From positions 3,472,001 through 3,536,000 of the forward strand of contig NZ_CP107008.1 of the NCBI RefSeq assembly GCF_025725685.1: a stretch of 64,000 nt of DNA, in the 5' to 3' direction. The notes beneath the pieces were generated by a model that made no database searches, was not told the origin of the DNA, and saw only the letters and a program-made list of their open reading frames with translations. This DNA is from Halomonas sp. M4R1S46. GTDB lineage: Bacteria; Pseudomonadota; Gammaproteobacteria; Pseudomonadales; Halomonadaceae. Made by a program: the position numbers and the translations under genes. How positions within the stretch are numbered: position 1 is the stretch's first letter; every line of letters begins with the position of its first letter. Shown here piece after piece: positions 51,236-59,290 of this stretch.

Positions 51236-52635
51236 TTGAATAGCCCCGGGATCTGTTTCTTAAGGTGACTGACCATATCCCATCCGGTCAACCCTACCAC
51301 AAATGCCTCCATATTATCCTCAAGAACAGCTTCTCTCATATCTTCCACAAAGCTGGTGAAGTAATCTAGATTATGAAACGCGACCTTACCACCAAAATCG
51401 ACAGCCGGATCTTCTAGTGCTTCTCTTGCGATAGATGAATCGGTCACCTCAGTCTGAAATTTGAAGAAGTCAAAATGCTGGAAGTGATGGAGCCGGTGCG
51501 AGACGCGATCGACTACCATCCGGCACCATTCGAGGCCGTCGAAGGTATCTGCACCCGCAGCGGCCAGGACCGCGATACTCCAAGGATTCCCCGTTCCAAG
51601 AATATGGAGAGGCTGGTAGAAGGGCAGCTTGCTCAGCTCTTCCCTAATAGATTGGACCATTCTAGCGCGAGCAATAAGGCCGGGGCCAAGCTCGCGTTCC
51701 GGAATGGCGATGAGCTGGGGCTCAAGCCGATCTGCGACTTCGCGGGCGATCCGTGGAATGTGGCCGAGCTTGTATCCTCCCTTCTTCTGACTTGGAGCGT
51801 GTATAATCGGGAGTACAGAAGCGTCAGTGAATGACCTGTCATGCTCTACCGCCTTGACGATCTCGTCAATGGCGCGGTCCGGATTTTGTTTTGGTTTCAT
51901 TATGTCAAAGCAGAATGCCCAGTCATGCGGGACCTGAGTAAGCACCTCTTTTAAATCATGCTTCTTCCACCTCCGAGTGCCCAAGCGGGACGCTTCGTAG
52001 TTTCCAGAGTCTACCAGAACAAATCCGCCATTTTTCCGGTACTCCGTTAGTTCGTCGATCAATGCCTGTGGTTTCCGCCGGGCAACCAAATCGTAGGCCG
52101 AGATGAGGATAGTCGGTGCCTCAAAGACACGGAGCGCCTGCAGAGCCTCACCCGGAACGAGCTGCGTCTCATGCGACGAGACTGACAGAAAGAGTGTCGG
52201 TAGTAACACCTTGCCGTTGGCAATCGCGGGTGGCCTTTGAGGCCTGTCTCTAGGCGGAACAACGCTTACTAAACGCCGCTGCAGTTGCAAAAATCCGGGA
52301 TGATTGGCCTCACCATTCCAGCCTCGGAGGTCGGTACAACTATAAGAACCGAAGGAATAGGGCGGATCACTGTCATCAAGTCGGACGGGCAGGAGCTCAA
52401 TGTTATTCTTTTCGCCAAGTCTCAATTCATCCGTGACAGTGCCCTTGTTCCGCGAGGAGGCAGAGAAAAGAGCAACGATGCAGCCCGCCTTCGGAATCTC
52501 CGTCTCAATTGCCTTAGCAAAGGGCCCGGTAATCTTGTCGTCCCACCAGGCATCCCAACGCTCCGAAAGGAGTCCGTGCAGCTTTTCGGCAACCATATGA
52601 TCTTCACTCGCGTATACGATGTAGACATCTGCCAT
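51232..52635 (-). CDS. TIR-TGT fusion protein
   Basis: A 467-residue fusion. Residues 1-130 are a TIR domain: VYIVYASEDHMVAEKLHGLL, WDDKI, CIVALFSASSRNKGTVTDEL with candidate catalytic Glu70. Residues about 145-467 resemble a tRNA-guanine transglycosylase barrel: FVLVDSGNYEASR with Asp209, HILGTGNPWSIAVLAAAGAD followed by FDG with Asp366 (the nucleophile position), and HNLDYF. The CxCxxC zinc site of TGT is missing. Type IV CBASS has a separate TGT-like gene (Cap10); here it is joined to a TIR. I chose the ATG at 52635; a TTG six codons earlier (52653) is possible. It overlaps the OGG gene by ATGA. Confidence 0.8.
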   Translation of the reverse strand: MADVYIVYASEDHMVAEKLHGLLSERWDAWWDDKITGPFAKAIETEIPKAGCIVALFSASSRNKGTVTDELRLGEKNNIELLPVRLDDSDPPYSFGSYSCTDLRGWNGEANHPGFLQLQRRLVSVVPPRDRPQRPPAIANGKVLLPTLFLSVSSHETQLVPGEALQALRVFEAPTILISAYDLVARRKPQALIDELTEYRKNGGFVLVDSGNYEASRLGTRRWKKHDLKEVLTQVPHDWAFCFDIMKPKQNPDRAIDEIVKAVEHDRSFTDASVLPIIHAPSQKKGGYKLGHIPRIAREVADRLEPQLIAIPERELGPGLIARARMVQSIREELSKLPFYQPLHILGTGNPWSIAVLAAAGADTFDGLEWCRMVVDRVSHRLHHFQHFDFFKFQTEVTDSSIAREALEDPAVDFGGKVAFHNLDYFTSFVEDMREAVLEDNMEAFVVGLTGWDMVSHLKKQIPGLFK

Positions 52636-52673
52636 GCGCTGTTTGAACTCCAACTGAGTTTTTTATTTTTAAG

Positions 52674-53828
52674 TTAGACGCGCTCTGCTGCGGCCCAAGC
52701 GACAAAATAAAGCGCTGAGACAAAATCATCGGTAATCGTAACACCGGCCTCCCCGATTGATGTGCTCATTGCTCGCGCCCCGCTTTCATGAAGAACCACA
52801 ACAGGGGTTCCCGCAGCTTTTGCGCACTGTGCCAGTTCGGCAGCTTCTTCACCAAGCCCGTCAGCTAGCACGAGTACCGCTGCGGTGGAGGTGCTAGAGG
52901 TGGTGCCATCCAATATCGGACTAGTGACCTCTACGCCGAGCTCGCGCAGTAAGAACCTCGCCTCTTCCATGGTGTAGCGCTGCCCAATTGTGTCGATCGA
53001 ACCTTCAAGCGCGACCATACCTGCAGCAGCAGATTTTACCGGCACCTGATAACGAAGTATGTCATCTTGGAGTGGCAGCCGACTGGAGCTACAGTAGGCC
53101 CCGACCGAACGCGAAGCCATATCGGCGGCCTCCATCGCCGGCAGCCCCCCCTCAGCCCAATAATGCGCAAAAATCGCGCTGAATACGTCGCCAGTACCGA
53201 TCTTGAACACACGCGACGAGCGGTAGGCAGGGACGTGTGCAGCACGACTACCACCTTCAAAAACCATTGCACCTCGAACCCCTCCTTTAGCGACAATGAC
53301 GGTAGCGCCCTCGCTTTCCATGAGGCGCGAAGCTGCTGAGCTAAGCTCATCAATCCCCGTCGCAGATCGAAGCTCGAGTTCATTGAGCACAATCGCCAGC
53401 TCTCTCGCGACCGAACCATTCTCGCTAAACGAGGCCGGGTTTCGCCAAGTCTGCGGGTCGTAGACGGCGCGGTGCGCATCTACAATGGCATCTCCTTCGA
53501 GAAACCCGAAGCGCAGCACGGCCTCCCCACTAACTTGAAGCGGTGGCTGACGCTCGATCTCATCAGGAGGAGGTTGGATGTTTGGTCGTGAAAGCGTATG
53601 GAAGTATGCAACAACAATATCAGTTGGACGCGGGCTGAGGCATATATCGATCCCCAGCATCTCTAGTGACATGGCATCTTCACTGCCAAAATTTTGTGAG
53701 TAAGCGTGGAGAGTGCTGCTCTTTGAAAGAGCCGAAACTGCTGCCGCTGCACGGCCTCCTGAGCCAAACACAGCATTCCACAAGGGTACACAGCACAACT
53801 CGCGGTAAAGCCCGCCGGCTATATGCAT
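52674..53828 (-). CDS. PfkB-type kinase fused to a nucleoside-deoxyribosyltransferase-like domain
   Basis: A 384-residue fusion. Residues about 1-265 are a ribokinase/PfkB sugar or nucleoside kinase, with FGSGGRAAAAVSAL early and the anion-hole/catalytic motif KIGTGDVFSAIFAHYW (Asp214). Residues about 271-384 resemble a nucleoside 2-deoxyribosyltransferase: MVALEGSIDTIGQRYTMEEA, LGVEVTSPILDG, and AAELAQCAKAAGTPVVVLHES; the nucleophile region is not well kept. It is first in the leftward operon, 38 bases before TIR-TGT. ATG at 53828 has GGAGA seven bases upstream. It could salvage or destroy nucleoside signals; this is inference. Confidence 0.75.
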   Translation of the reverse strand: MHIAGGLYRELCCVPLWNAVFGSGGRAAAAVSALSKSSTLHAYSQNFGSEDAMSLEMLGIDICLSPRPTDIVVAYFHTLSRPNIQPPPDEIERQPPLQVSGEAVLRFGFLEGDAIVDAHRAVYDPQTWRNPASFSENGSVARELAIVLNELELRSATGIDELSSAASRLMESEGATVIVAKGGVRGAMVFEGGSRAAHVPAYRSSRVFKIGTGDVFSAIFAHYWAEGGLPAMEAADMASRSVGAYCSSSRLPLQDDILRYQVPVKSAAAGMVALEGSIDTIGQRYTMEEARFLLRELGVEVTSPILDGTTSSTSTAAVLVLADGLGEEAAELAQCAKAAGTPVVVLHESGARAMSTSIGEAGVTITDDFVSALYFVAWAAAERV

Positions 53829-53856
53829 TTGCTTTCTCCGACGCAAGATTTGAAGT

Positions 53857-54030
53857 TCACAGGCCCATCCGGATATCGTCGCGTGGAGCGTATTGCCGCT
53901 GTGGATAGCTGCGTTCGCGGAGTTCGACGGCACGGGTGGTGTCGGCGAGCAGGGTGTCGCCGATGGTCACCTGCACCCGGCGGTCGTGCGGGTGCAGGGT
54001 GATGCGGGGCTCGGTGGAAGCCGTTGCCAT
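53857..54030 (-). pseudogene. Truncated DUF427 gene at island edge
   Basis: This frame begins MATASTEPRITLHPHDRRVQV and follows the DUF427 family (compare the full copy at 60362-60706) as far as ERSYPQRQYAPRDDIRM, then ends after two more residues. The rest of the domain, about half, is missing. The break is next to the first gene of the island, so island insertion cut the gene. Upstream of the ATG the sequence is repeated at 57 kb. Confidence 0.8.
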
Positions 54031-54087
54031 GGTGCCATCCCTGCGTATGGGCAATGTCGTTATGGTTGTGAGATTCAGCCTAGCACC
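53983..54087. repeat. Direct repeat, copy 1 (DUF427 5' region)
   Basis: About 105 bases covering the first codons and leader of the truncated DUF427 gene. A diverged copy in the same orientation lies at 57181-57285; shared blocks include GTGCGGGTGCAG, CCGTTGCCATGGTG and GAGATTCAGCCTAGCAC. The copies bound the Kelch and GMC genes. Confidence 0.7.
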
Positions 54088-54132
54088 AAAGAATGGTTTG
54101 TCCCATGCATGGGATCAACGGAGAGGCGAGCT

Positions 54133-55125
54133 TCAGTCATCGGGAATCAGCCGCTCGTTGACGTCGGAGAAGGCGAAGCCGGCCTCCGGGCCGCCGGCGA
54201 TGACGTAGATGGCCCCCTCCACCGCCGCCGCATCCAGGCCGTGGCGGGCCGTGGGCATGGCGGGCAGGCGCTCCCAGCGGTCCTCCTCCGGATGGTAGCG
54301 CTCCGCTTCGTCGAAGGTGCGCCGCTCGGGTGTGAAGGTCTCGCCGCCGAACAGGTAGACCCAGTCGTCGAGCGCCGTCACGGCGACCCCGCTGCGCCCG
54401 GTGGGCACCGGGGCGCCCTCCTCCCAACGATCGTCCTCCGGGTGGTAGATCTCGTTGGTGGTCAGGCGGAAGGTAGAGTCGTCGCGGCCGGCGAGCACGA
54501 CGATGCGACCGTCGATCTCGGCGGCACGGTGATGGTTGCGCGGGGTGGGCATGGCCGCGAGCCGGCTCCACGCGTCGCGTTGCGGGTCGTAGACCTCGTG
54601 GACGCCGACATCCTCCCGGCCGTGCGTGGTGCCGCCGATGGCGTGGATGCGCCCGTCGAGCACGGCCGTGGCCAAGGCGCCCCGCGGGGTGGGGAGCGCC
54701 GGCCCCTGGCGCCATTTATCCGTGTCGATGTCGTAGATATGGAAGGCGTCGGTGGGGGTGAAGCTGGCTTCGTCGTAGCCGGCGATCACGTAGAGCCGGC
54801 CGTCGTGATACTCGAAGCCGGCGTGATTGACGCCACGCGGCAGCTCCGTGAGGGCCTCCCAGCGGTCGTCGCCGGGGTCATAGACGAAGAGCGTGCGCGG
54901 CGCCGTGGCGTCGCGCTCACCGGCCTGCTGGAAGCCGCCGGCGAGGAAGATGCGCTCGCCGTCGGTGGCCACGCTGACCTCGGTGCGCGCCTCGGGTAGC
55001 GGTGCCATCCGGCGCCACTCACCGCTGGCTTCCCAAACCTCGGCGACGGCCAGGGGGGCCGCCAGGCAGAGCCCCAGGGCGACGCCCAGCCAGCCGCCAT
55101 GGGCATAGCGTGCTCTGCAAGGCAT
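54133..55125 (-). CDS. Exported six-Kelch-repeat beta-propeller protein
   Basis: A 330-residue protein with a signal peptide (about 1-28, ending APLAVA) and six Kelch repeats, each with the double glycine or like end and a DxW (for example DRWEALTELPRGVNHAGF ... LYVIAGY, DKWRQGPALPTPRGALATA ... IHAIGG). Six repeats make a closed propeller. It probably works in the periplasm; role unknown. It is followed on the same strand by nothing that is intact. Confidence 0.87.
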   Translation of the reverse strand: MPCRARYAHGGWLGVALGLCLAAPLAVAEVWEASGEWRRMAPLPEARTEVSVATDGERIFLAGGFQQAGERDATAPRTLFVYDPGDDRWEALTELPRGVNHAGFEYHDGRLYVIAGYDEASFTPTDAFHIYDIDTDKWRQGPALPTPRGALATAVLDGRIHAIGGTTHGREDVGVHEVYDPQRDAWSRLAAMPTPRNHHRAAEIDGRIVVLAGRDDSTFRLTTNEIYHPEDDRWEEGAPVPTGRSGVAVTALDDWVYLFGGETFTPERRTFDEAERYHPEEDRWERLPAMPTARHGLDAAAVEGAIYVIAGGPEAGFAFSDVNERLIPDD

Positions 55126-55309
55126 GGTAAACCTCCTCCCGCCGCTGTCTCGCGCGCCTGGTTCCCTGGCGTCCTCCCGGCGGCGGTGTGGGAACCTCCC
55201 TTCAGCCTAGCAGGCGAATATTCGACGCTGGCCGCTCGATCCTGCCCAGGAGCGGTGGACGCCCCGTCAAGGCGGTACACTGAGCCGAGGCAACCCATGG
55301 CAAGCCAGG

Positions 55310-57061
55310 CTATTTCGCGCCTTCCAGTTTATCCGCCAGGTCCTGTGCCAGGGCCACCATGGTCATCGTCGGGTTCCAGGAACCGCCGCGTGGCCACAGT
55401 CCACCGCCCGTTACATACACGTTGTTGCTGCCCCTGAAGCGATAGTTCAGATCCACGGGGGCGGACTCCTCTTCCCCCAGGTACAGGGTGGAGCTTTCAT
55501 GAACCAGGGCATCGACCCGTCGCTGGTGCCGGCCAGGGCGCTCGGAACTCCACTCCCCCTGATCCGGGTCGCCATGCCAGTACTCCACCCGAGCGGCGTC
55601 CTCCGGCGACAGGACGTCTTCCAGGATACCGAAGGTGGCCTCATCCATGGCGTCCCAGGTCCGATAATCCCGGGAGCTTTCCCTGACCTGCAGCAACGAG
55701 TTGGTGGTGACATTGCCATCCTGGTGATTGCGCAGGAACCAGGAATCCGGGTTATCGTAATCCAGCTCCCCCAGCACCGCGCAGACGAATACCACATAGC
55801 CTTCGGAGGATTGCAGCTGGGCCTGCGACGCGGTGGCCACCACATCCGGCATGTAGCGTAATGCCGTGCCCGCGTTCTTCGCCGGGTTCACATCCCACAA
55901 CGACGAGAGCTGAATATGGAATTGCTGTTCATAGCTGTCGTCGGCCACACCGGCAACGTAACAGGCACTCAACTCCAGGTCGCCAAAGTGCCCTTGCGGG
56001 TCCAGTGACGACTTGGGAACCCGCGCGACGATGGAGCTGATGAAGTGCGCGGAAAAGCGTTCACCGAGCGTCTGGGTATCCGGGAAGGAATTACGCAGGA
56101 GGGTGGTGGGCGGCAGGGTGCCCATGGCCAGAATCAGCTGCGCCGCTCCCAGGGGCAGCACGCCTCGGGAGGTTTCCAGGGCGGTGGCCTGGCGAGCACC
56201 ATCGATCTCCTGTTGCTGGATCTTCTCGACCGTGCAATCGGTGACAATATCCAGCCTGGCGCCCTTGCCGGCGGCGTGCAGCCTGGCCTGCTTGTCGGCC
56301 AACGCCAGGATATCGCCCGGTGTGGAATACTTCTGGAAGTCGATGCCGTTGACGTTTTCCGCGGCGGATGCCAAGGGCGCCGCCTGGGTCCGATAGATGC
56401 CGTCGACACCTTTTCCCTTTTCTCGTAGCAGCGATTGGATGCACTGCTGCAGGGGACCATACACGGGCCGACCCTTCCCGATGACGCGTAGCTCTTCCGT
56501 GCTGCGCTCCAGGTCGATCTGGTCGGCCTTCTGCACGCGCAGCAGGGCTTCGGCCGTCTCGAAGTTACGCCGGGCGGCCTCGATGGTGGCTGGCGGCCAA
56601 CCAACCAGCTCGTCACCGTTCGGCCGGGGGCACCAGGCACTCCACAGCGTGGAGCGGCCACCGAAGAAGGGCACCATGCCGTGCTGCCAACGGACGGGGC
56701 CATCCTGCCCCAGGGCCGTGGTGGCGGACAGGGTCCAGGGGAAGGTTTCGGAGAGTCCCCCCAGGGTGTCCTTGAAGGGCAAGGGAAGGTTCTGGAAGTG
56801 TTCCGGAAGGAAAAAGGCGCCGCGCTCGATCATCAGGATACGGCTGTGAGGGTTGGCCTCCAGGACACGCTGGGCAAACGCCAGGGCGCAAAAGCCGGTC
56901 CCCACCACCACATAGTCATAAGCATTCTCCTCTCTGGCGGCTTTCCACGCAGAATTGGACAGGAAAAACACATGGTCCATGACCCGTTGCCCGGTGGGAT
57001 CTTGAGGGCCCGGGGTCGGAAAACCATATTGAAGGTTTTGACTCGCTGCTGCGGTACCCAT
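55310..57061 (-). CDS. GMC-family FAD oxidoreductase
   Basis: A 583-residue flavoprotein of the glucose-methanol-choline family. The FAD motif is YDYVVVGTGFCALAFAQRVLE (about 51-70, a variant of GxGxxG), followed by ILMIERG; FFGGRSTLWSAWCPR is the FAD-covering region, and the C-terminal motif VYVTGGGLWPRGGSWNPTMTM carries the last FAD and catalytic residues. I chose the ATG at 57061 with GGGAG five bases upstream; GTG two codons earlier is possible. It acts on an alcohol or sugar of unknown kind. Confidence 0.85.
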   Translation of the reverse strand: MGTAAASQNLQYGFPTPGPQDPTGQRVMDHVFFLSNSAWKAAREENAYDYVVVGTGFCALAFAQRVLEANPHSRILMIERGAFFLPEHFQNLPLPFKDTLGGLSETFPWTLSATTALGQDGPVRWQHGMVPFFGGRSTLWSAWCPRPNGDELVGWPPATIEAARRNFETAEALLRVQKADQIDLERSTEELRVIGKGRPVYGPLQQCIQSLLREKGKGVDGIYRTQAAPLASAAENVNGIDFQKYSTPGDILALADKQARLHAAGKGARLDIVTDCTVEKIQQQEIDGARQATALETSRGVLPLGAAQLILAMGTLPPTTLLRNSFPDTQTLGERFSAHFISSIVARVPKSSLDPQGHFGDLELSACYVAGVADDSYEQQFHIQLSSLWDVNPAKNAGTALRYMPDVVATASQAQLQSSEGYVVFVCAVLGELDYDNPDSWFLRNHQDGNVTTNSLLQVRESSRDYRTWDAMDEATFGILEDVLSPEDAARVEYWHGDPDQGEWSSERPGRHQRRVDALVHESSTLYLGEEESAPVDLNYRFRGSNNVYVTGGGLWPRGGSWNPTMTMVALAQDLADKLEGAK

Positions 57062-57180
57062 GGTCACTCCCTACGCGTTGGTGATTTCCATTCTCCGAGA
57101 GGCCTGATATGGCGCGCTCTCGGTCATTCACCCTTGTATGCCGGGATGTAGGGAGTCGCCGGGTATTACCCTCCCTGCGA

Positions 57181-57285
57181 TCGTGCGGGTGCAGATCGCT
57201 ACGGGGTTCGGGGAATCCGTTGCCATGGTGGCTCCCTGCGCACTGGCGGTATCGTTATGGTGTTCTGAGATTCAGCCTAGCACTG
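57181..57285 (-). pseudogene. Relic of a DUF427 gene 5' end (direct repeat, copy 2)
   Basis: Diverged copy of 53983-54087. Read leftwards, it begins ATGGCAACGGATTCC, which matches the start of the truncated DUF427 gene, but small indels break the frame soon after. The leader sequence before the ATG is shared as well. It fills part of the 500-base noncoding gap between the GMC gene and the nucleosidase. Confidence 0.65.
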
Positions 57286-57440
57286 GAGTACGAGTTTTCC
57301 CGTACTTTGGCGCATCGAGTTGACGGGGCCGTACTCGATGGGCACGGCTTGGCTTCGTCGACCTTGCGCGTTCTTGCTGTCTTGCTCTTTTCCCGCTATT
57401 CCTGCCCCTACCCATTCACGACGCCCTTGAGCGAGAGGCC

Positions 57441-57566
57441 ATGGTGTCCGAGCAACCCAGTATCCGTACCATCATCAAGCGATTGGCCGGCGACGAGGCC
57501 AAGCCGATCACGCCCACGACAGGCACGATGAAGGCGGCCATGAGCCGAGGGAGGATCGAAGGATGA
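57441..57566 (+). CDS. Small ORF coupled to the nucleosidase gene
   Basis: A 41-codon frame (MVSEQPSIRTIIKRLAGDEA onwards) ends with TGA that overlaps the nucleosidase ATG (ATGA). Codon use looks like that of real genes, and a purine-rich GAGAGG lies before the ATG. It could be a leader peptide, a small protein, or the tail of a lost gene. I do not recognise it. Confidence 0.35.
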   Translation: MVSEQPSIRTIIKRLAGDEAKPITPTTGTMKAAMSRGRIEG

Positions 57567-58219
57567 GTGCAGGACATCGCGCACCGGCGCCGCTGACAGA
57601 CCTGGGCGGCTGGAAGATCCTCTTCGTGATGGCGGCCGACGCCGAATACGGCCCGCATCTCAGGAGGCGTTTCGACCCCTTCATGACCGGCGTGGGGCCG
57701 GTCGAGGCGGCGGTGGAACTCACCGCCGCGCTTGCCGAATTGAACGCGAGCGGGCGCCTGCCGGACCTGGTGGTATCGCTGGGCTCGGCGGGCAGCCGGG
57801 ATCTCGAGCAGACCGAGGTCTATCAGGCGACCTCGGTCGCCTACCGCGACATGGATGCCTCGCCGCTGGGCTTCGAGACGGGCGTCACGCCCTTTCTCGA
57901 CCTGCCGGCGATCCTTCCCCTGCCGTTGCGCATTCCCGGGATTCGTGAGGCGTCGCTGTCGACCGGCGCCAATATCGTCTCGGGTTCGGCCTATGCCGCC
58001 ATCGCCGCCGACATGGTGGACATGGAGAGCTATGCCTGCCTGCGTGCCTGCACGCGCTACGACGTGCCGCTGGTGGTGCTGCGCGGCATCTCGGACGGCA
58101 AGGCGGAGCTGCACCACGTCGACGACTGGACGGAGTATCTCCATGTCATCGACGAGAAGCTGGCCGCCGCCGTCGACCGCCTCGGCGAGGCGATCGGCCA
58201 AGGGCTGTTGACGCGCTAG
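57563..58219 (+). CDS. MTA/SAH nucleosidase-like (PNP/UDP family) protein
   Basis: A 218-residue nucleoside phosphorylase-fold enzyme. Typical marks are KILFVMAADAEYGPHLRRR, FMTGVGPVEAAVELTAAL and VSLGSAGSRD, and the catalytic region VDMESYACLRAC with the conserved DMES and the later RGISD aspartate. Such enzymes hydrolyse 5'-methylthioadenosine and S-adenosylhomocysteine to adenine and the sugar. It is a little short of E. coli Mtn (232). It stands alone apart from the small overlapping frame. Confidence 0.85.
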   Translation: MSAGHRAPAPLTDLGGWKILFVMAADAEYGPHLRRRFDPFMTGVGPVEAAVELTAALAELNASGRLPDLVVSLGSAGSRDLEQTEVYQATSVAYRDMDASPLGFETGVTPFLDLPAILPLPLRIPGIREASLSTGANIVSGSAYAAIAADMVDMESYACLRACTRYDVPLVVLRGISDGKAELHHVDDWTEYLHVIDEKLAAAVDRLGEAIGQGLLTR

Positions 58220-58263
58220 GCTGGGTGAAGAAGGGACGTTCCGGAACCGCTCAAGGAGGCGCC

Positions 58264-59259
58264 ATGCCCACCACCCGCACGACCTCGCCCGCCCTGGAGC
58301 GGGCCCACCTGGTGTGGGATCTGCTCATCATCGTGCTGGTGATCGCCAACCTGGCCCTGCTGCTGTTCGACAGTCTCTTACTGCTGCCACCGCTGAACGC
58401 TGCCTTCGAAGCCGTCGCCCCCGGCCTGCACGGCGCCTACGACCGGCATATCCATGCCAACTTCCTCACCATCGACCTGGCGTTCGTGGCCATCTTCCTG
58501 CTCGACGTACTGCTGGGTTGGGCGGTGGCCATCGCCGAGCGGCACTACCACCGCTGGTTCTTCTATCCCTTCGTGCACTGGTACGACGTGCTCGGCTGCA
58601 TCCCGCTGGGCGGCTTCCGGCTGCTGCGCATCCTGCGCGTCATCTCGCTGCTGCACCGCCTGCAGCGCATGGGCCTGATCGACGTGCGCCGCTGGTACCT
58701 CTACGGCGTGGTCGCCAAGTACTACGACATCCTGCTGGAGGAGCTCACCGACCGCATCGCCATCCGCATGCTCGACAACGTCCAGAACGAGATCCGCGCC
58801 GGCGACGGGCTGTCCGCCCCGCTGATGGAGCGGGTGGTGCGGCCCCGCAAGCAGGCGCTGATCCGTGAGATCAGCCAGCGGCTGGAGGCCATGGCGGGCG
58901 ACGCCTATGCCCACAGCCGCGACGATACCCTGCGCTACGTGCGCGGCCTGGTCGGCCGCACCCTGGCGGAGAGCCCGGAGCTCAAGCGGCTCGGGCGCCT
59001 GCCGCTGGGCAGCCAGCTGGCCCGGGGGCTCGAGGCCTCGCTCTCCGACCTGGCCTGCCGCCTGGTCGACGAGGCCCTGGAAGGCCTGCGGTCGGCGGAG
59101 TTCTCCGCCCTGGTGGAGCACCTGGCCGAGAGCGGCTTCGATGCCTGGCTGCGCACCGACCCCCATAGCGAACAGATCACCGAGCAGGTGCTGGTGGACA
59201 TGCTGGAGCTGCTCAAGGAGCAGATCGCGGTCAAGGGCTGGCAGCACAAGTACGAGTGA
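58264..59259 (+). CDS. Membrane protein with voltage-sensor-like N-terminus
   Basis: A 331-residue protein. The N-terminal third has three to four hydrophobic segments (WDLLIIVLVIANLALLLFDS, FLTIDLAFVAIFLLDVLLGW) and a helix with arginines at each third place, FRLLRILRVISLLHRLQRM, like the S4 sensor of ion-transport proteins. No pore or selectivity filter follows; the rest is soluble helix. Exact function unknown. ATG at 58264 has AAGGAGG before it. Confidence 0.75.
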   Translation: MPTTRTTSPALERAHLVWDLLIIVLVIANLALLLFDSLLLLPPLNAAFEAVAPGLHGAYDRHIHANFLTIDLAFVAIFLLDVLLGWAVAIAERHYHRWFFYPFVHWYDVLGCIPLGGFRLLRILRVISLLHRLQRMGLIDVRRWYLYGVVAKYYDILLEELTDRIAIRMLDNVQNEIRAGDGLSAPLMERVVRPRKQALIREISQRLEAMAGDAYAHSRDDTLRYVRGLVGRTLAESPELKRLGRLPLGSQLARGLEASLSDLACRLVDEALEGLRSAEFSALVEHLAESGFDAWLRTDPHSEQITEQVLVDMLELLKEQIAVKGWQHKYE

Positions 59260-59290
59260 GCCCGCCGGCGCCGCGAAGGAGAATCGGCGT

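Noticed and set aside
45562..53828. Calling the island a type IV CBASS locus
   Set aside because: QueC, TGT and OGG-like genes fit, but no protein in the island shows the CD-NTase motif (GS followed by DxD) and no usual CBASS effector is seen.
55126..55309. A small gene between the Kelch and GMC genes
   Set aside because: No frame with a ribosome site and meaningful sequence was found in the 184 bases; it appears to be noncoding.
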